64,000 nt of DNA from JAVKBW01 sp040222995 (lineage in GTDB: Bacteria > Pseudomonadota > Alphaproteobacteria > UBA8366 > Aestuariispiraceae): the NCBI GenBank assembly GCA_040222995.1, contig JAVKBW010000046.1, positions 1 to 64,000 on the forward strand, in the 5' to 3' direction. Within the stretch, counting starts at the first letter, position 1, and each line of letters begins with the position of its first letter. The notes below the pieces were generated by a model that was not told where the DNA came from, did no database searches, and saw only the letters and a list, made by a program, of their open reading frames with translations. Of the stretch, positions 37,068 through 45,876 are shown in pieces. The position numbers were made by a program, and so were the translations under genes.

Positions 37068-38447
37068 TCAATCGTATTTTTCACGGTATTTCTGAACGAT
37101 CCGCAGCGCCGCCACATTCAGGCACAGGGTCGCGACGAACAGCACAAGGCCCAGCGCGAAGGCGGCGAGCGTTTTCGGGCTGTCGAATTCGGTATCGCCG
37201 ATCAGCAGGGTGACGATCTGCACCGTTACGGTGGTCACCGCCTCGAAGGGATTTACGGTCAGGGAGGCGATCAGTCCCGCCGCCATCACAACGATCATCG
37301 TCTCGCCGATCGCCCGGCTGACCGCCAGCAGGATTCCGCCGACGATCCCCGGCAGGGCCGCCGGAAACAGGACCGCCGTAATCGTTTCCGCCTTGGTCGC
37401 GCCCAGACCGTAGGATCCTTCCCGCATGCTTTGGGGCACGGCGCGCAGGGCGTCGTCGGACAGCGAGGAAATGAAGGGGATGATCATGATCCCCATCACG
37501 CCGCCCGCCGCCAGCGCGCTGTTGGCGGCGACGTCCAGACCGAACGTCGCCCCGAACTGGCGCAGCGCCGGGGCGACTGTCAGCACCGCGAAGAAGCCGT
37601 AGACCACGGTCGGAATACCGGCCAGGATTTCCAGGATCGGCTTCACCACGTCGCGGAACCTGGGAGAGGCGTATTCAGCCATATAGATAGCGCTCAACAG
37701 GCCGATCGGCGTCGCAAACAGCATCGCGATCGTGGCGACGACGATGGTCCCGACAAAAACCGGCACGGCCCCGAACGCGCCCGCGCCGGCAACCTGGTCC
37801 GCACGCATGGCAATCTGCGGCTCCCAGGCCAGCCCGAAAAAGAATTCGTACCAGGGCACGAGCTGAAAAAATCGGTAGCTCTCGAACAGCAGCGAGAAGA
37901 CGATACCGAGCGTTACCAGAATGGCGAAAACCGAACACAGGATCATCGCCACCTTGACGAAACTTTCGACCCGTGTGCGGGCGCGCATCTCGGCGCTCAG
38001 TTGCGACCGGGTGAGCCCGAGGCCGAAAAGCGCGACGGCGCAGCCAACCGCGATCATCGCATAACTGGCATTGTTCTGCAGGGCGACGAGCATGTCCGCC
38101 GCCCGGACAATTTCAGGTGACGGCTCTCCGAAGATACGCCCGTCGGCGACGGATCGGATCTCGCTTATCAGAAGTTGTAGCTGTCCCGTTCCCATTTCCG
38201 CCAGCGACTCGTCGGGAAAGGTCCCCAACACGATGGTATCCAGGATACTTTCCTGCAGCGCGGTCCAGACCAGGATCAGGATGAACGCCGGAACGCCCGT
38301 CCACAGCGCTACATAGGTCCCGTAGTAGGAAGGTAGCGAATGCAATTTGGTTCCGTCCGCCGCTGCCCGTCGTGTGACAACGTTGCGCGCGATCATGAAA
38401 CCAACGAACGCTAGCGCCAGGATCGCAAGAGCAGATGTCCCGAACAT
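37068..38447 (-). CDS. pstC: Phosphate ABC transporter permease PstC
   Basis: A 459-residue permease. Two or three N-terminal helices with a periplasmic loop (about 60-120) precede the core with the EAA-like loop (ALRAVPQSMREGSYGLGATKAE). It pairs with PstA to form the phosphate channel. Its stop overlaps a possible start of pstA, so translation is coupled. The extended N-terminus is common in alphaproteobacteria. Confidence 0.93.
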   Translation of the reverse strand: MFGTSALAILALAFVGFMIARNVVTRRAAADGTKLHSLPSYYGTYVALWTGVPAFILILVWTALQESILDTIVLGTFPDESLAEMGTGQLQLLISEIRSVADGRIFGEPSPEIVRAADMLVALQNNASYAMIAVGCAVALFGLGLTRSQLSAEMRARTRVESFVKVAMILCSVFAILVTLGIVFSLLFESYRFFQLVPWYEFFFGLAWEPQIAMRADQVAGAGAFGAVPVFVGTIVVATIAMLFATPIGLLSAIYMAEYASPRFRDVVKPILEILAGIPTVVYGFFAVLTVAPALRQFGATFGLDVAANSALAAGGVMGIMIIPFISSLSDDALRAVPQSMREGSYGLGATKAETITAVLFPAALPGIVGGILLAVSRAIGETMIVVMAAGLIASLTVNPFEAVTTVTVQIVTLLIGDTEFDSPKTLAAFALGLVLFVATLCLNVAALRIVQKYREKYD

Positions 38448-38582
38448 GGAGAAATCCTCAGATAGCGCGGCCTGAAGGCGGCCGGAACAGGGTCAGAAAG
38501 AAAATCGGTTTACTTCCATATCTCGGCAACCGACCGCCGTGCCGCTGAATTGTGGCGACACGGCGGGGTTATTCAGATGACC

Positions 38583-39617
38583 CTACGAGCCGTAGCGGTT
38601 CATCATCGTGCCTTCGATCACGCGCTTGGCGAGCGCTGCACGCTCCTCTTCGGACAGGGCGACAAGACCCCGTTCATTCAGGTAGCCATCGGCGCCCATT
38701 GCGGCGTCGCTGACATATTCGGCAATGAATTCATTCAGGCCGGGGATCACGCCACGGTGGTCGTTCTTGACATAGAAGAACAACGGACGGGACAGCGGAT
38801 AGCTTCCGTCGCCGATGGTGTCGAAGCCCGGACTAACGTTGTTGATCTGGACGCCCTTCAGCTTATCCAGGTTTTCGTACAGAAACGAATACCCGAAGAT
38901 GCCGAGTGCGTTCGGGTCGGATTCGAGCCGCTGAACGATAAGGTTATCGTTTTCGCCAGCTTCGATGAACGGTCCGTCCTGACGCATGCGGGCGCATTTC
39001 TGCTTGGCGTCGTCCTTGGACAGGGCTTCGAATTCAGGCAGTTCTTCGCAGCCGACTTCCATCGCCAGTTCGACGAAGGCGTCGCGGGTGCCGGAGGTCG
39101 GGGGCGGGCCCAGAACCTGGATTTCAACAGCCGGGAAGTCCGGGTTGATTTCATTCCACATTTTGTAAGGATTGGCGACCCATTTTCCGTCAACCGGAAC
39201 TTCGGCGGCAAGCGCCAGGAAGATCTCTTTCTGGCTGAAGGACAGATCGGGACCCTGACGGGCGGTCGCGATGGACAGGCCGTCATAGCCGATCAGGGCT
39301 TCGGTGATGTTGGTGACGCCGTTCTCGACGCAAAGCTTGTATTCCGATTCCTTCATCGCACGGGATGCGCCGGTGATATCCGGATGATCGACGCCGATGC
39401 CGCCGCAGAAAATCTTCATGCCGCCGCCGGTGCCGGTCGATTCGACGACAGGCGCGGTATTGCCGGTCTTCGAGGAATATTCTTCGGAAACGGCCTGGGT
39501 GTAGGGGAACACCGTCGACGACCCGACAATGCGGATCTGGTCGCGCGCCTGGGCGGCGCCGGCGAATGCCGTGGACACTACGGCAGCGGCCGCAAGCGTC
39601 AGTGTAAGTTTATTCAT
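38583..39617 (-). CDS. pstS: Phosphate-binding protein PstS
   Basis: A 344-residue periplasmic binding protein of the PstS family. The signal peptide spans residues 1-24 (ending AGAAQA). Seen: RIVGSSTVFPYTQAVSEEY and ESTGTGGGMKIFCGG, the phosphate-binding loops, and later PPTSGTRDAFVELAM. The ATG at 39617 (MNKLTLTLAAAA) gives this signal peptide. It is the first gene of the pst operon, 137 bases downstream of a Pho box, and should be strongly expressed on phosphate limitation. Confidence 0.95.
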   Translation of the reverse strand: MNKLTLTLAAAAVVSTAFAGAAQARDQIRIVGSSTVFPYTQAVSEEYSSKTGNTAPVVESTGTGGGMKIFCGGIGVDHPDITGASRAMKESEYKLCVENGVTNITEALIGYDGLSIATARQGPDLSFSQKEIFLALAAEVPVDGKWVANPYKMWNEINPDFPAVEIQVLGPPPTSGTRDAFVELAMEVGCEELPEFEALSKDDAKQKCARMRQDGPFIEAGENDNLIVQRLESDPNALGIFGYSFLYENLDKLKGVQINNVSPGFDTIGDGSYPLSRPLFFYVKNDHRGVIPGLNEFIAEYVSDAAMGADGYLNERGLVALSEEERAALAKRVIEGTMMNRYGS

Positions 39618-39754
39618 TGTATCGCTCCATGATAATGTAGGGTCATCCCTGGTCCGGGGCGTTAACATGATCCGGATGCGCGAACCGCAAGCCGCCATAC
39701 GAAGAGCGCCCCGCCTCTTCGAATAGAGCCGTTCGTAAAGGTCGCGCGCTGCGT

Positions 39755-39787
39755 TCTTATGACAGATGTGTTACGGTTTTATGACGC
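39755..39787 (-). promoter_or_regulatory. Pho box (three 11-base repeats) upstream of pstS
   Basis: On the minus strand there are three consecutive 11-base units: GCGTCATAAAA, CCGTAACACAT, CTGTCATAAGA. The PhoB consensus is CTGTCAT plus four A/T-rich bases repeated. The first and third units keep six or seven of seven conserved positions. Position and spacing fit activation of pstS by the PhoB encoded in the same operon. Confidence 0.8.
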
Positions 39788-39800
39788 GGGCCGGAATTGC

Positions 39801-40997
39801 TCAGCTATGCAGGCGGCCCGCCGTCAGTTCCTTCTTCAGGCCGGCGACCAGAGACGCAACCCCCGTCGATCGCAGCGGAATATAACGCTTCATATTCTGG
39901 CGGCAGATCCGCTTTACCGTATAGATAGCGCTGTGGCTGACGCAGTCGGTCGGAAAGACCACGGTATCGGCCTTGGTGACGTTGCGGGCAAGTTCGTCGA
40001 TCGACCGCTCGACCCCGCCGTCGTGATGCAGCAGTTCGCCGTTCCACTGATTGACGAGCCTGCGCAGATGGCAGACCTGCGGCGACCGGCCGCCGACATA
40101 GAGTATGCATCTGCCGTTCAGATCGAACGGGCATTTCTCTGCATCATCGTCCCGGTCCTGCTGCGCCACCGCCGTTTCCAGCATCCTGATTTCTTTCAGC
40201 AGCCGGCGGTTCTGTTTTTCCAGACCGGCGCTTTTCACCTCAAGTTCGCGCTGTGTGGCCAGCAGCACGTCTGTCTGCTGTCGCATTTCGAGAATGGTGT
40301 TCCGGGTCTGGACAAGACTGTCGGACGCCGCGCGTTCCGCCGCCGGTCTTGCCGGTGCAACCGCCGCGCGGGCTTTCAGCTCCACCGCCTCACTTTGAAG
40401 AATACCGATATACTGGTCTTTTTCAGTGATCTTTTCCTGGAAACGACGGCGGTCCTTTTCAACTGTGTCCGTCAGCGTGTCAATTTCCTGCTCCATCCTG
40501 CGCAGGGCCCGCATATCCGCATGGTTGGCGGACCCGACCAGATGCGACAGCATGTGGACCTCGCCATAGACGTCCGTCCGCAACCGCTCGCTGGCGGCCG
40601 GATGCGTCATCACCGCCCAGAACGCACCCGGAATTTCGCCTTTCGAGCTGGCTTCGTTCCACATTTCCTTCAGCTCGCCCGGTGACCGGCAGGCCTGAAA
40701 CTGGCGGATCGTCGCAGCGTGTTTCTTGTCCAGCAGCTTGTTCATCAGCTTGCTGGTGCGGGATTTTCCGATGGCCTCCTGAACGAACAGGCTGTGAAGC
40801 TGGAAGTCGGTTCCGTTGGCGTTGCTGATTCGAATCCTTGTTTTGCGGAACAGGCCGTGCAGATCGCTCATCGACAGACAGGTGCCGATGATGGCGCAAT
40901 GCCAGCCCGGCATGGTTTCCCACAGGCGCAGCCGCCGGGTCTTTTCCGGCTTCGATGTGTTTTCAATGGCGCATTGTAGAAGATCGCACATTTTCAT
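39801..40997 (-). CDS. DUF2325 domain protein
   Basis: A 398-residue protein of unknown function. The N-terminal part has four cysteines (Cys4, Cys9, Cys34, Cys40) within MCDLLQC and WHCAIIGTC, and a later EVHMLSHLVGSANHADMR. A coiled-coil-like stretch follows (about 168-285). The C-terminal DUF2325 domain has ILYVGGRSPQVCHLRRLV, LLHHDGG and VVFPTDCVSHSAIYTVKR. Conserved Cys and His suggest a bound metal or cofactor, which is inference. It lies between pstS and bacterioferritin, transcribed with the pst direction. The start may be the second ATG (40991). Confidence 0.78.
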   Translation of the reverse strand: MKMCDLLQCAIENTSKPEKTRRLRLWETMPGWHCAIIGTCLSMSDLHGLFRKTRIRISNANGTDFQLHSLFVQEAIGKSRTSKLMNKLLDKKHAATIRQFQACRSPGELKEMWNEASSKGEIPGAFWAVMTHPAASERLRTDVYGEVHMLSHLVGSANHADMRALRRMEQEIDTLTDTVEKDRRRFQEKITEKDQYIGILQSEAVELKARAAVAPARPAAERAASDSLVQTRNTILEMRQQTDVLLATQRELEVKSAGLEKQNRRLLKEIRMLETAVAQQDRDDDAEKCPFDLNGRCILYVGGRSPQVCHLRRLVNQWNGELLHHDGGVERSIDELARNVTKADTVVFPTDCVSHSAIYTVKRICRQNMKRYIPLRSTGVASLVAGLKKELTAGRLHS

Positions 40998-41187
40998 TTT
41001 CCTGAAATCGTAGGTCCGTAACTCGGCTTAAAATTATATTGCGATTCATTCTTATTTTCAACAAAGGCTTATTCGGCCGTTTTCAGAACTTCTTTTCGAT
41101 TCAGGGGGGCTCTTGTTAGACTCGGGGCCGAAGGGCGTACTGCAGTCGTCGTCCAACCCCATAATCAAGCCTGATTGGAGAGATACA

Positions 41188-41664
41188 ATGAAGGGTAGCC
41201 CGGAGGTCATTGAGCAACTCAACATCATTCTCAAAAACGAGCTCACGGCCATCAACCAGTATTTCCTGCACGCGCGCATGCTGAAGGACTGGGGATACCT
41301 TCGCCTCGCCGACAAGGTTTACGAGGAATCGATCGGCGAAATGAAACATGCCGACCTGATCGTCGAACGCGTTCTGATGCTGGACGGCCTGCCTAACCTT
41401 CAGGATCTCGGCAAACTGGGAATCGGCGAGAACGTGCCGGAAATGTTCGAAAGCGATCTCGGTCTGGAAAGCGCCAATCAGGCCTGCTTGAAAACCGCCA
41501 TCGTCATCTGCGAAGAACAGCGCGATTTCATTTCACGCGAAATTTTCGAGAAGATTCTCGACGACACGGAAGAGCATATCGACTGGCTGGAAACCCAGCA
41601 GCATCTGATCAAGGAAACCGTCCTGCAGAACTACCTGCAGGAACAGATGTTTGAAAACAGCTAG
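41188..41664 (+). CDS. bfr: Bacterioferritin
   Basis: A 158-residue haem-binding ferritin that stores iron as a 24-mer. Seen: EQLNIILKNELTAINQYFLHARM with ferroxidase Glu, the haem-ligand Met in the family position (LMLDGLPNLQ block, Met near residue 52), EEQRDFISREIFEKILDDTEEHIDWLETQ with the second set of ferroxidase ligands. GGAGAGA precedes the ATG at 41188. It points towards the bfd gene on the opposite strand. Upstream at 41041-41059 there is a weak Fur-like match (11 of 19), too weak to list separately. Confidence 0.95.
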   Translation: MKGSPEVIEQLNIILKNELTAINQYFLHARMLKDWGYLRLADKVYEESIGEMKHADLIVERVLMLDGLPNLQDLGKLGIGENVPEMFESDLGLESANQACLKTAIVICEEQRDFISREIFEKILDDTEEHIDWLETQQHLIKETVLQNYLQEQMFENS

Positions 41665-41679
41665 GTCAAACCGTAACGG

Positions 41680-41853
41680 TTACTTCGATGATTTGTCGGC
41701 GCGCGCCGCGGTTCCGAAGAACCACGGCGATGTGTGGTACATATCGTCTGCGGCGCGATCTTCCCGGGAAGGGTTGCGCGGTTCCGATTCCTGTTTTTCC
41801 GACAGCTCTTTCACCAGCCTGACCAGAACGGGGCCCATTTTCTGTATATACAT
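41680..41853 (-). CDS. Possible small protein downstream of bfd
   Basis: A 57-codon frame starting MYIQKMGPVLVRLVKELSEK and ending AARADKSSK. It begins 12 bases after the bfd stop on the same strand. An AGG occurs shortly before the ATG, but no strong ribosome site. Codon third positions are mostly G or C, as in real genes here. The N-terminal 20 residues could form an amphipathic helix. I recognise no family, and it may be chance. Confidence 0.35.
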   Translation of the reverse strand: MYIQKMGPVLVRLVKELSEKQESEPRNPSREDRAADDMYHTSPWFFGTAARADKSSK

Positions 41854-41865
41854 GAATGCGAAGGC

Positions 41866-42078
41866 CTAATCCGCGCCGTATTGCGGCAGTTCGGCCGCAG
41901 CATCCTGATTGATCGGGCCGTGCGTTTCTTCAATCATGCCTTCGATGAACACGGAACATTTCCGGCATTTCGGTTGAACGCCGCAAGCCGAATATACCGA
42001 ATCGGCCGTCGAATGCCCTTCATTGATGGCGTTCGCAATCGTCGTGTGGTTGACGGCATTGCAAATACAAACAAACAC
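41866..42078 (-). CDS. bfd: Bacterioferritin-associated ferredoxin
   Basis: A 70-residue [2Fe-2S] protein that delivers electrons to bacterioferritin to mobilise stored iron. Seen: MFVCICNAVNHTTI (first C-x-C) and CGVQPKCRKCSVFI (second Cys pair), the Bfd pattern CxC-x(~32)-CxxC. It is convergent with bfr, with about 200 bases between. A Fur-like box lies upstream. Confidence 0.9.
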   Translation of the reverse strand: MFVCICNAVNHTTIANAINEGHSTADSVYSACGVQPKCRKCSVFIEGMIEETHGPINQDAAAELPQYGAD

Positions 42079-42129
42079 CTAAAGACGCTCCCGCGTTTCA
42101 CTTCATCCACAGTAAAACTAACAGCGAAT

Positions 42130-42148
42130 GCGAATGATTGTCAATTGC
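42130..42148. promoter_or_regulatory. Fur-like iron box upstream of bfd
   Basis: GCGAATGATTGTCAATTGC matches the 19-base E. coli Fur consensus at 12 positions, including the inner ATGAT and TCA. It lies 52 bases before the bfd start. Iron control of bfd by Fur or Irr is common; which protein acts here cannot be told. Confidence 0.5.
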
Positions 42149-42184
42149 GTTGTGTGGTGCGGGCAAGAAATTTCGCGCCGGTTT

Positions 42185-43414
42185 CTAGCGCAATGGCAGG
42201 ATGACATCGAAGCGACTGCCGACGCCCTGTTCCGAATGGACGCTGAACTTGCCTCGGTGCCGGTTGACGATGTGTTTAACGATCGCAAGGCCCAGCCCGG
42301 TGCCGCCCAGTTCGCGCGACCGGGCGGCGTCGACCCGGTAAAACCGTTCGGTCAGCCGCGGCAGGTGATCCTTTGAAATGCCGTGACCCCGGTCCTGCAC
42401 CGACAGGGTCAGCGTGGTCGCGGTAGTTTTGATGGCGATGGTGACCACCGTGTTTTCCCGCCCGTATTTCAGCGCGTTATCGACAAGGTTCTGCAGCACC
42501 TGCGTCAACTGGTCCTTGTCGCCGGTGATCGTCGGAATCGACTCCGGAAAATCCAGCTCGATCGTCATGCCCTTGTCCTTCGCCTTGAAGGTCACGGTGT
42601 CGATCACGGCATGGACGACCGCGGTGATGTCGACCGGATTACTCGGCTGGGTATGTTCTTCCAGTTCGATCCGCGACAGCGACAGCAGATCGGCGATCAG
42701 CCGGTACATCCGGTCGGCCTGTTCCTGCATGATCGCCAGAAATCGGTCATGCGCCTCGCGGTCGTCGCGGGCCGGGCCGCGCAGGGTTTCGATAAACCCG
42801 ATCAGGCTGGACAGCGGCGTCCGCAATTCGTGCGATACATTGGCGACAAAATCCGCCCGCATGCGTTCGGTCTGCGATACGGACGTCACATCCTGCATCA
42901 CCACCACCACGGCCGGTTCGTTTTCCTCTGCGGTCCGGCGCGGCGCGGGTTGCGCCGACGGATCGGCCGGCATTTTCGGCGCGGCGACCGGTTCGATGCG
43001 CACCAGAAACACGCGCTCGACCGGCACCGACAGCGACAGTTCCACCATCGTCGCATAGCCGTTTTCCAGCACCGCCTCGATGGCCGCCACCAGATCGGGC
43101 TGGCGGAACACCGACGAAAAGGTGCGGCCGGCGACATCGCGGTCGACAAGATCGATGGCGGCGGCGTTTGTTTTCAGCACGAGACTGTCACGGTCGAGCA
43201 GAAACAGCGGTAGCGGCATCGAATCGAACAGCCGGTCGGCCAGGCCCAGTTGTTCGTCGAGCTGCGTCATATGGCGTTCCGTTGCGGCAAGATCGACGCG
43301 CGCCTGCGCAGCCCGGCGGCGTTCGGCAAGCAGGCGCCGCCGCAGCAAAAAGCCGACAGGCAGGCCTGCCAGCACGGCGCCCAGCACCAGCCCCGTTATG
43401 AATGTGTCCTGCAA
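42185..43414 (-). CDS. phoR: Phosphate regulon sensor histidine kinase PhoR
   Basis: A 409-residue membrane kinase. One or two N-terminal hydrophobic stretches (about 5-25), a short linker, a PAS domain (about 55-170, FDSMPLPLFLLDRDSLVLKT), then the HisKA domain FVANVSHELRTPLSSLIGF with the phosphorylated His, and the ATPase with NLVDNALKYG (N box), DRGHGI (G1) and GGTGLGLAI (G2). The absence of a large periplasmic domain fits PhoR, which senses through Pst/PhoU. It is separated from pstS by the DUF2325-Bfr-Bfd block. Confidence 0.88.
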   Translation of the reverse strand: MQDTFITGLVLGAVLAGLPVGFLLRRRLLAERRRAAQARVDLAATERHMTQLDEQLGLADRLFDSMPLPLFLLDRDSLVLKTNAAAIDLVDRDVAGRTFSSVFRQPDLVAAIEAVLENGYATMVELSLSVPVERVFLVRIEPVAAPKMPADPSAQPAPRRTAEENEPAVVVVMQDVTSVSQTERMRADFVANVSHELRTPLSSLIGFIETLRGPARDDREAHDRFLAIMQEQADRMYRLIADLLSLSRIELEEHTQPSNPVDITAVVHAVIDTVTFKAKDKGMTIELDFPESIPTITGDKDQLTQVLQNLVDNALKYGRENTVVTIAIKTTATTLTLSVQDRGHGISKDHLPRLTERFYRVDAARSRELGGTGLGLAIVKHIVNRHRGKFSVHSEQGVGSRFDVILPLR

Positions 43415-43462
43415 GACTGCGTCCTTTGCCGCGAGAAACGATCCGACTGTAAAGACCGCTGT

Positions 43463-45724
43463 TTAGCGTATTGAATCGTGACCGGCTAGAGCCGCCAGGT
43501 TTACGAGATCGTTAACGCTTGATGACAGCGGCGCGATCTGCGCCGATTTCGACAGACCCCGCAGCATCGGCCCGATGATCGTGCCGCCGCCCAGTTCCTT
43601 CACCAGCCGCGAGCTGATATGGGCCGAATGCAGCGCCGGCATGACCAGCACATTGGCCGGGCCGGACAGCCGGCAGAACGGGTAAAGCTCTTTCGTGTGC
43701 TCGCGGTCCAAAGCCGCCGTCACCGACATTTCGCCGTCGTATTCGAAATCCGCCTCGCGGGAATCCAGCACCGCCACGGCCTCGCGCAGCCGGTCGTCAT
43801 TGGCCCGCATCGGATTGCCGAAGGTCGAATGCGACAGCAGCGCGACGCGCGGCGTGTGCCCCATCTTGCGGGCGTAGGCGGCGGCTTCTTTCGCGATATC
43901 GGCAAGCTGGTCCGGCGTCGGCACTTCGTGGACATTGGTGTCGGCGATGAACAGGGTGCGCCCGCGCACCACCGCCACGGTCAGCCCGATCAGGATTTCA
44001 CCCGGTACCGTGTCGATGACATCGGTGATCGCATCGAAACAGACGGAGAAGCTGCGGGTCAGCCCGGTTACCATCGCATCGGCGTCGCCGGCATCGACCA
44101 TGCAGGCGGCGAAAATGTTGCGGTCCTGGTTGACCAGACGCTGGCAGTCGCGTTGCAGGAATCCGCGCCGCTGCAGCCGCTTGTACAGATTTTCCGCATA
44201 GGTGTCGCGGTGCTTCGAAACCCGTGCGTTCTGGATTTCCAGGCCCTTGACCTCGCCGAGGCCGGATTGCACCGCCGTTTCGCGGATCTTTTCCTCCCGT
44301 CCGATCAGAACCGGCGTGCCGTAGCCGGCATTGCGGAAGGCGATGGCGGCGCGGATGGCGCGTTCCTCCTCGCCCTCCGCGAAAATCACCCGGCGCGGAT
44401 TCGATTTCACCTTCTCGAAGATCAGGTTCAGCATCGACGCCGTCGGATCGAGCCGCGACCGCAATTCGTACCGGTAGCCTTCCATGTCGGGCAGGTGCTT
44501 CGTCGCGACGCCGCTGTCCATCGCCGCCTGCGCCACCGCCGCCGGCACGGCCGAGATCAGGCGCGGGTCGAACGGCGCCGGGATGATATAGTCCGGCCCG
44601 TAGCGCAGCCGCTTGCCGCCGTAGGCCGCCGCCACTTCGTCCGGCACGTCCTCGCGCGCCAGTTCGGCGATCGCCCGCGCGGCGGCGATTTTCATCTCGT
44701 CGTTGATGGTGGAGGCGCGGACATCCAGCGCCCCGCGGAAGATATAAGGAAACCCCAGCACATTGTTGACCTGGTTCGGATAATCCGACCGGCCGGTTGC
44801 GATGATGGCGTCGGACCGCACCTCCTTCACGTCATCCGGGGTGATTTCCGGGTTCGGGTTGGCCATGGCGAAGATGATCGGCCGGTCGTTCATCGACCGC
44901 ACCATGTCCTTCGTCACCGCACCTTTCACCGACAGGCCGAAAAACGCATCCGCGCCTTTCATTGCCTGTTCCAGCGTGCAGGCGTCGGTGCGGGCGGCAT
45001 GAGCGGATTTCCACTGGTTCATGCCGTCTTCGCGGCCCTGATAGATCACGCCCTTTGAATCGCACAGGATGACATTATCGGCCCCGACCCCCATCGCCTT
45101 CGCCAGTTCGACACAGGCAATCGACGCCGCGCCAGCACCATTGACCACCAGTTTGAAGTCGCCGATCTCGCGGTCGGTCAGATGCAGCGCGTTGAGCAGC
45201 CCGGCGACGGCGATGATGGCGGTGCCGTGCTGATCGTCATGGAAAACCGGTATGTTCATACTTTCGCGCAGCCTCTGTTCGATGATGAAACATTCCGGCG
45301 CCTTGATGTCCTCCAGGTTGATGCCGCCGAAGCTGGGGCCGAGAAACCGGACGCAGTTGACGAATTCATCGACGTCTTCGGTTTCGATTTCCAGATCGAT
45401 GGAATCGACATCGGCGAATCGCTTGAACAGAACCGCCTTGCCCTCCATCACCGGTTTCGAGGCGAGCGCCCCGATATTGCCGAGGCCCAGCACCGCGGTG
45501 CCGTTCGAGATCACCGCCACCATGTTGCCGCGCGCCGTGTAGTCGTAGGCGGTCATCGGGTCTTCGGCGATGCGCAGGCACGGCACGGCGACGCCCGGCG
45601 AATACGCCAGCGAAAGGTCGCGTTGCGTCGTCAGCGGCTTGGTCGGCGTGATTTCCAGTTTGCCGGGGCGGCCCTGGGTGTGGAAGTTCAGGGCGTCCTC
45701 GTCCTTGATCCGGTTTTCCGGCAT
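43463..45724 (-). CDS. maeB: NADP-dependent malic enzyme with phosphotransacetylase-like domain
   Basis: A 753-residue protein converting malate to pyruvate and CO2. N-terminal malic domain (about 1-170): SLAYSPGVAVPCLRI and DDQHGTAIIAVAGLLNAL. NAD(P) domain: VVNGAGAASIACVELAKAMG. C-terminal (about 430-753) phosphotransacetylase-like domain without proven activity, which in relatives gives acetyl-CoA regulation. AGAGGAAAC precedes the ATG. It diverges from mutS. Confidence 0.94.
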   Translation of the reverse strand: MPENRIKDEDALNFHTQGRPGKLEITPTKPLTTQRDLSLAYSPGVAVPCLRIAEDPMTAYDYTARGNMVAVISNGTAVLGLGNIGALASKPVMEGKAVLFKRFADVDSIDLEIETEDVDEFVNCVRFLGPSFGGINLEDIKAPECFIIEQRLRESMNIPVFHDDQHGTAIIAVAGLLNALHLTDREIGDFKLVVNGAGAASIACVELAKAMGVGADNVILCDSKGVIYQGREDGMNQWKSAHAARTDACTLEQAMKGADAFFGLSVKGAVTKDMVRSMNDRPIIFAMANPNPEITPDDVKEVRSDAIIATGRSDYPNQVNNVLGFPYIFRGALDVRASTINDEMKIAAARAIAELAREDVPDEVAAAYGGKRLRYGPDYIIPAPFDPRLISAVPAAVAQAAMDSGVATKHLPDMEGYRYELRSRLDPTASMLNLIFEKVKSNPRRVIFAEGEEERAIRAAIAFRNAGYGTPVLIGREEKIRETAVQSGLGEVKGLEIQNARVSKHRDTYAENLYKRLQRRGFLQRDCQRLVNQDRNIFAACMVDAGDADAMVTGLTRSFSVCFDAITDVIDTVPGEILIGLTVAVVRGRTLFIADTNVHEVPTPDQLADIAKEAAAYARKMGHTPRVALLSHSTFGNPMRANDDRLREAVAVLDSREADFEYDGEMSVTAALDREHTKELYPFCRLSGPANVLVMPALHSAHISSRLVKELGGGTIIGPMLRGLSKSAQIAPLSSSVNDLVNLAALAGHDSIR

Positions 45725-45876
45725 GGTGTTTCCTCTGATGCAGCATGGATCGGCGTCTCTTGCGGAAGCCTGTCGCATTCATACTGACTGTCTTCCTGAA
45801 TCGTTTCAATGAAATCGCCATAAACCCGTCTGCGCGATATTGGCGCGCCGGAAGCGGGCCTGTACCATCCCGTTCC

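Noticed and set aside
43619..45058. A 479-codon plus-strand frame
   Set aside because: Antisense shadow of malic enzyme, which has clear domains.
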